DNA from: Acetobacterium fimetarium
Lineage (GTDB): Bacteria > Bacillota > Clostridia > Eubacteriales > Eubacteriaceae
Direction of reading: 5' to 3'
DNA: 64,000 bases
Assembly (NCBI RefSeq): GCF_014284475.1
Contig: NZ_WJBC01000002.1
Span: 229,652 to 293,651 of the forward strand
The notes beneath the pieces are model-generated. The model searched no databases. It was not told where the DNA came from and saw only the letters and a program-made list of their open reading frames with translations. Positions 60,173-64,000 of this stretch are shown here, one piece after another. Made by a program: the position numbers and the translations under genes. Within the stretch, counting starts at the first letter, position 1. Each line of letters opens with the position of its first letter.

Positions 60173-60769
60173 TCATAATATTTGATCTGTATCACAATAT
60201 CTGCAGCGAACGCTTTGACCTTTAGCGCCCGTAAGCGGGGCCATACAACCGATACATTTTTTTGTAACCTTTACCGATTGATTCGCCGCTTTGCCGTCCG
60301 GTTTGATTCCGAAGCTTTCTTTAAAAACATTGAACGTGTCTTTAAGTGTTTCTGCGATATTTTCGACTCCGGGAATCGCAAATGGATTTGCTACTGAACT
60401 CTGCGAAGATATATTCCCTGTTAATACCTTGCTGATTTCATTAACATATTTCGCAATTTCTTTCTTGTCTGAACTTTGAAATTTGAAAGCCAACTGTCCA
60501 TTTATAAAGTATATCTGAAGATCAGGCATACCATTTGAACTTTTTCCCATAATAGCCTGTGCTTCGCCATTTACGATTTTCACCTGATTGAGCGGGTGTT
60601 TTTTCACCCCTTTTGTATTACCAAACATACCCTTGCTAACATGGATGATATTTATGTTAGTAAGAACAAGTTCATCGGTATAGGCTGCCATAAACCCACC
60701 GCTTTCACAAAGGACAGCAGTACTTTGAATTAGAATTGTTTCATTTGGCGCTAAATTATAATTTACCAT
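60173..60769 (-). CDS. PH-like domain protein with C-terminal zinc ribbon
   Basis: 198 residues. The N-terminal 120 residues (NYNLAPNETILIQSTAVLCE, DELVLTNINIIHVSKGMFGN) look like a bacterial PH domain, often involved in membrane or complex assembly. The end, CIGCMAPLTGAKGQSVRCRYC, is a CxxC-x14-CxxC zinc ribbon of the kind found in YdjG-type partners of SPFH proteins. It sits between the long unknown gene and the SPFH gene with short spacers, so all three are probably co-expressed. Confidence 0.75.
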   Translation of the reverse strand: MVNYNLAPNETILIQSTAVLCESGGFMAAYTDELVLTNINIIHVSKGMFGNTKGVKKHPLNQVKIVNGEAQAIMGKSSNGMPDLQIYFINGQLAFKFQSSDKKEIAKYVNEISKVLTGNISSQSSVANPFAIPGVENIAETLKDTFNVFKESFGIKPDGKAANQSVKVTKKCIGCMAPLTGAKGQSVRCRYCDTDQIL

Positions 60770-60804
60770 CTTTTCTCCCTAAAATTAAACAGCAAATGAA
60801 CTTA

Positions 60805-62022
60805 TCAATTTGCTGACAGACTCAAATATATGTTTTCTTGGTCAAAAAGAAGCTCCATTGGTTGGTTATACAGCCGGCTAACGGTGCTGATATTTTCTAC
60901 GAATGGCCTGACGCAACTGCTCTGGTTACTCTCAAATTGCTTCATGGTCTGTTCTGTCTTTTTTGAATGGAACTTTTCCATTTGGTTGCTTGCTTCAATC
61001 AAGGTTTCATCAATCTGAGAATCACTGACAACGGGAATCATTGCCACCGCATCTCCGGCAAATTTATTGATGGTTGCCAACCCGTTTAATAGATAAGAAT
61101 TTATCGAAGTATTGGCATATTCTTCAATCTGATTATAGCACTTTGTATATATTTCACGATATTGATAGGAATAATCCTCTATTTTATGAGCGGTACTATC
61201 AAGGTATGCCGAGTCAAAATTTTCGAGCAACATCACTTCAAGGAAGGTTGAAAAAGCATATAAATACAACGCCAGTTGATATTCTTTGAGCTCAACCCGC
61301 ACTTCCTCCAACTTGCCTTTGACGTCCAGGTCATGATGAATGAAAAATGGATTGTTGATTTTTGTATTCATTTTTTTAACAACGCGTTCCCGGTAAAAAA
61401 TAATGCTATGTTCCGCCTCCCGTTTGATTTCCTGTACCTGCATATGTTTGCTGGTTTTGTATTTTTCATTGTCCCAATTGTATTTATAATTATTCAGAAC
61501 ATCCTCGAGAATATTGAGGTTGCCTCTCAGTTTTGATTTTTCTTTTTGCTTCAAAAATTCAAATATTTCTTGTTGCGTTTCAAGGATATCATCCAGTTTT
61601 TTTTCGATACTTATCAATGCGACAGCGATTACCAGCGGCAATGGATCAAAAGGGATTCTTGTTGACATCGTTACGGTATTACCCGTTGCCGGTACAAATA
61701 CTGGTTGACCGGCAAATTGACCATTTGCACCCTGAATGAGACCACGAAACCCAGTGCCATCTTTAGCTTTTACAAGCTCTCCAACAACCCCTTGCGGGAA
61801 AATTGCATTGTAGTAGCCCTCCATTCCACCGGTTTCAATCGTTTGTGTAACGGTTCTAAACGCCGCCGGCAAGGTGGCAAAAGCCGCACCCAAAGCGGCA
61901 ATGCTTGTTAATGGTAATTTCGTGCATTTTTCTAATGCTACTTCATCTTTAAGCACAGCTGGATAATATTCAACATTCATCATTGCCTTAACGATCTCGT
62001 TTTTCTTATTGTTCTCTTCCAT
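60805..62022 (-). CDS. Large protein of unknown family, first gene of the SPFH cassette
   Basis: 405 residues, not recognised. Residues about 38-60 (LTSIAALGAAFATLPAAFRT) and about 120-140 (PFDPLPLVIAVALISIEKKL) are hydrophobic and could insert into or lie on a membrane. The stretch from KKLDDILETQQEIFEFLKQK to the end is strongly helical with coiled-coil character. Start at ATG 62022 behind GGAGGG. Its position ahead of the zinc-ribbon, SPFH and macro genes suggests a common function; I assign none. Confidence 0.75.
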   Translation of the reverse strand: MEENNKKNEIVKAMMNVEYYPAVLKDEVALEKCTKLPLTSIAALGAAFATLPAAFRTVTQTIETGGMEGYYNAIFPQGVVGELVKAKDGTGFRGLIQGANGQFAGQPVFVPATGNTVTMSTRIPFDPLPLVIAVALISIEKKLDDILETQQEIFEFLKQKEKSKLRGNLNILEDVLNNYKYNWDNEKYKTSKHMQVQEIKREAEHSIIFYRERVVKKMNTKINNPFFIHHDLDVKGKLEEVRVELKEYQLALYLYAFSTFLEVMLLENFDSAYLDSTAHKIEDYSYQYREIYTKCYNQIEEYANTSINSYLLNGLATINKFAGDAVAMIPVVSDSQIDETLIEASNQMEKFHSKKTEQTMKQFESNQSSCVRPFVENISTVSRLYNQPMELLFDQENIYLSLSAN

Positions 62023-62187
62023 TATATTAATTCCCTCCACAAGCCCTTCATTTTATAAATGGTATTGGCAGCTCTTAAAAACAGCCCCTCGGCTTTTTTG
62101 ATTATTCTATTATACTGCCAGAAAATAACCAAAAATGGGATGAGTGACGTTTTTTAATTGTTCTGGATTTATCTGATTCGTTTTATT

Positions 62188-62372
62188 CATTTTGGCTCCT
62201 TTCTATTTTCTATCGATTCGATGGTCAACGACTCGAGTTTTTTCTGATCGTTCATTTTCTTCACCGGTTTTCTTTGATGCTATGATTATACCGTTTGGAT
62301 AGCATAAACGAAACAACTGTCTTGATTTTTCTCGCCGCTATTTGATTTTAAGTTAAGTGGACCTGGCACCGC
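62188..62372. repeat. Direct duplication, copy B, with a 26-codon RhuM-like leader remnant
   Basis: About 90 percent identical to 50601-50783, including its REP-like end. On the minus strand the start MNKTNQ matches MDKTNN of the RhuM remnant, but then a different 20-residue tail leads to a stop at 62110, so the coding part has been replaced. The gap 62023-62187 holds nothing else. Confidence 0.8.
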
Positions 62373-62400
62373 CAGTTTAAGTGTGCCTGTCACCAGAGCC
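62350..62400 (+). repeat. REP-like repeat, copy 11 (double)
   Basis: AAGTTAAGTGGACCTGGCAC then CGCCAG, followed at once by a second unit TTTAAGTGTGCCTGTCACC. Two units in tandem in the same orientation. Confidence 0.8.
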
Positions 62401-62402
62401 TA

Positions 62403-62653
62403 TCATGGTGAATAGGTTGACACAATACCATCGATATAAATGGCATCATCCCCCAGGGGGTTACAGTCAATGGCAATGGGATTCTTTCCGCCCAAAACGG
62501 TTCCAATCATCCCATTGTTCTGATATTCACAGGGGGAGTTGTTAAAGTGGTGGTCCCGCTGGCTGAACATGGGACTGCCATAATAATAAGCAACGCGTCA
62601 TCCCATCGCTGCTTTCGCCATAGGACCGGTACCACCAATGATAATTCGCTGGC
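62403..62653 (-). pseudogene. C-terminal fragment of an unrecognised protein, frameshifted
   Basis: The minus strand reads NYHWWYRSYGESSDGMTR, then in another frame VAYYYGSPMFSQRDHHFNNS and IGTVLGGKNPIAIDCNPLGD up to a stop. It is Tyr/Trp/Asn-rich and may come from a surface protein or hydrolase. No start codon; a REP-like copy follows its stop. Confidence 0.5.
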
Positions 62654-62663
62654 AAACCAAGCA

Positions 62664-63314
62664 TTACTTGGAAGCAGACAACAGTTTATCCAGATAAATT
62701 GATTTAAACTGTTTACTGGCTAAAATCTGTTTGAGCGGAGGTAATTTAAGAATAACGCCAAATACCGCGGCCATCGCACGATGATTGGCAAAGGCCTGAT
62801 TATCAAAGATAAGGTTCTGAAGCGTCCCTTTTTCAATTGCCTGCAGGACAAACCGATGGGTGCTGTTCACGGGGGTGATCACTTCGATTTCTCGTCGTTC
62901 CAAATGAATCGCATGCGTCGGACAATTTCTGACACAGACCCCACATCCCAGACATATCTGAAGATCCACCGCAGCGACGCCCTGGCCCGCCTGCTTGTTT
63001 TTCATGGAAATGGCCAGTACCGGACATACCCTTTCGCATTTACCGCACCCGATACATGCATCAGAGATAACCGGGATATAATTCGTTGTTGCCACTGGTT
63101 GCATGGGGCTGAACTTTCTTGCGGCTTGTAGGGCTTCACAGCAGCAACCGCAGCAATTACAGATAAAGGCCGGATTTTCCCGGACATTTTCCCCAATTTG
63201 CACCAAATTCGCTGCATAAGCACGTTCCAATACGGCCATCGCCTCGTTTTTGTCAATTAACTTGGCATGCTGACCATTTTCGGCCAGGGACCGTAAGTTA
63301 AGTGTGCCTGGCAC
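62664..63314 (-). CDS. 4Fe-4S protein, N-terminally truncated at a REP-like repeat
   Basis: 216 residues in the present frame. A Cys-rich segment FICNCCGCCCEALQA is followed by two [4Fe-4S] motifs, CIGCGKCERVCP and CLGCGVCVRNCP. Relatives I know of have a further N-terminal region of over 100 residues; here the first residues (MPGTLNLR) are encoded by a reversed REP-like repeat and no ribosome binding site is visible. Probably a remnant, although the redox part is complete. Confidence 0.7.
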   Translation of the reverse strand: MPGTLNLRSLAENGQHAKLIDKNEAMAVLERAYAANLVQIGENVRENPAFICNCCGCCCEALQAARKFSPMQPVATTNYIPVISDACIGCGKCERVCPVLAISMKNKQAGQGVAAVDLQICLGCGVCVRNCPTHAIHLERREIEVITPVNSTHRFVLQAIEKGTLQNLIFDNQAFANHRAMAAVFGVILKLPPLKQILASKQFKSIYLDKLLSASK

Positions 63315-63321
63315 CGGGGCC
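63295..63321 (+). repeat. REP-like repeat, copy 12
   Basis: AAGTTAAG followed by TGTGCCTGGCACCG and GGGCC. It is the junction between the ferredoxin-like fragment and the helicase fragment. Confidence 0.88.
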
Positions 63322-63735
63322 CTATTCGCATTTCTTTTTTATCAAGCACCGTTTGGCATGATTCCCAATCGATGGTTTTAACGCCGTTGTTATATCTGCT
63401 CTCAAAAGGTTGTGTTTTAGGCACATTGTCAATAATTTTTTCCGCTTCTTCCTGTTCTTTATTAGCCACCATAATCCAGACGTCCTCAAGCACATCTGGC
63501 AATTAGCCAAAGACATCGGTGATATTTTTAATCCGCTCCGATAACAAACGATGAACCCGGTCTTCAACTGAATCCTTGTAGCGCATATTAAAAATGTGGA
63601 TGGTATCATTCATTTGACCAATACGCTGTATCCGACCTTTTCGCTGTTCAAAACGTGTTGGATTCCAGGGTAAATCGAAATTGAACACGGTGCCTAGACT
63701 TCGCAAGTGTAGTCCTTCTGAATCTGAACTGTACC
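63322..63735 (-). pseudogene. C-terminal fragment of an SNF2-type helicase
   Basis: The minus strand reads SDSEGLHLRSLGTVFNFDLP, NPTRFEQRKGRIQRIGQMND (helicase motifs V and VI) and later RYKDSVEDRVHRLLSERIKN. An in-frame TAA at 63503 interrupts it; after it the coding continues as LPDVLEDVWIMVANKEQEEA up to the REP-like repeat. Motif VI with QRKGRIQRIGQ is typical of SNF2/DISARM DrmD-type helicases. Front and end are both missing. Confidence 0.8.
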
Positions 63736-63787
63736 ATCCTATATTTTAATTACACTAATGATTTGTAATTCAGGTTGCCAAGAACTC

Positions 63788-64000
63788 TCAGTCTATAGCC
63801 TCCACAATTTTAATTTCAGTCTCAGTTAAACCATAGATCTCATATACAATGCTGTCTATTAACCTTTCTAGATCAGACGTGTCGGCATTACTATCAATCT
63901 CCTTTTTTTCCAAAATTTGCTCCACATAACTAATCATTCTCACCTGCGTTATTTCATCACATTTTTTTATTGGTAACTTTCTAACATCATTGACTAATAT
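63788..64000 (-). CDS. C-terminus of an N6-adenine DNA methylase / type IIG-like protein, partial
   Basis: 70 codons enter from the right edge and end at a stop at 63788: VNDVRKLPIKKCDEITQVRM near the front and LIDSIVYEIYGLTETEIKIV at the end. The LxxLIDxxVYxxYGLTxxEIxIVE ending is the usual C-terminus of Eco57I/PglX-type DNA methylases. The rest lies outside the window. Its position next to a helicase fragment suggests a defence locus continuing to the right. Confidence 0.75.
   Translation of the reverse strand: MLVNDVRKLPIKKCDEITQVRMISYVEQILEKKEIDSNADTSDLERLIDSIVYEIYGLTETEIKIVEAID

Noticed and set aside
48248..63321. CRISPR array from the regularly recurring short repeat
   Set aside because: Spacing is irregular, from tens of bases to several kilobases, and genes lie between copies; no cas gene is present.
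1..64000. tRNA or rRNA genes
   Set aside because: No cloverleaf with the conserved T-loop sequence and no rRNA-like block was noticed by eye; a covariance search was not possible.

Overview
The window looks like a chromosome segment of an anaerobic acetogenic Firmicute, most likely Acetobacterium or a close relative in the Eubacteriaceae. Three things suggest this: a CODH / CooF-type ferredoxin / FAD-NAD oxidoreductase operon, many ferredoxin-like and flavodoxin-like redox proteins, and strong AGGAGG-type ribosome binding sites with occasional TTG and GTG starts. This assignment rests on gene content and family resemblance; no database was searched. No rRNA, tRNA or CRISPR array was seen.

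Layout. From 1 to 6.7 kb there is a potassium-uptake block (kimA-like, kdpF, kdpA, kdpB) in which kdpB is cut short next to an IS1182-family element that runs off the left edge. From 7 to 11.4 kb lie a Lon-family protease, a YjfB-like protein, a metallo-beta-lactamase-fold hydrolase and a small heat shock protein. From 11.6 to 15.1 kb is the CO dehydrogenase operon, whose catalytic gene carries three apparent frameshifts. From 15.4 to 17.9 kb are a ketopantoate reductase and an EAL-domain protein.

From 18.0 to 24.0 kb is the most interesting locus, a tightly packed minus-strand operon. In transcription order it encodes a Cys-poor 2-hydroxyacyl-CoA dehydratase/double-cubane-type protein, a membrane polyferredoxin of the NapH type, a Cys-complete dehydratase/double-cubane-type protein, its ATP-dependent activator, a CcdA/DsbD-like membrane protein with CGTCC and CAGC motifs, and a membrane-anchored Thr/Ala-rich protein with a Cys-rich tail. 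I read this as a dedicated ATP-driven low-potential reductase with its own membrane electron supply; the substrate is unknown.

From 24.2 to 38.6 kb are ordinary metabolic, redox, chemotaxis and transport genes, including a MATE exporter and a MarR regulator that share an operator. From 38.7 to 41.6 kb is a mosaic of broken gene pieces (a secreted protein, DUF1801, leuA, a QueG-like gene, a metallophosphoesterase). From 41.7 to 48.2 kb are an amino-acid permease, a MarR/MFS pair with a clear operator, a chemoreceptor and an intact lipoprotein metallophosphoesterase.

From 48.2 to 64 kb the region changes character. It holds at least 12 copies of a REP-like repeat (AAGTTAAG followed by TGTGCCTGGCACCG), all in one orientation, between small accessory genes, many of them truncated: AlbA_2, RhuM, Fic, 5TM-LYT, glycosyltransferase, helicase and methylase pieces. 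Inside it sits an apparently intact cassette of a macro-domain protein, an SPFH protein, a zinc-ribbon protein and a long protein of unknown family, which could be a stress or defence module.
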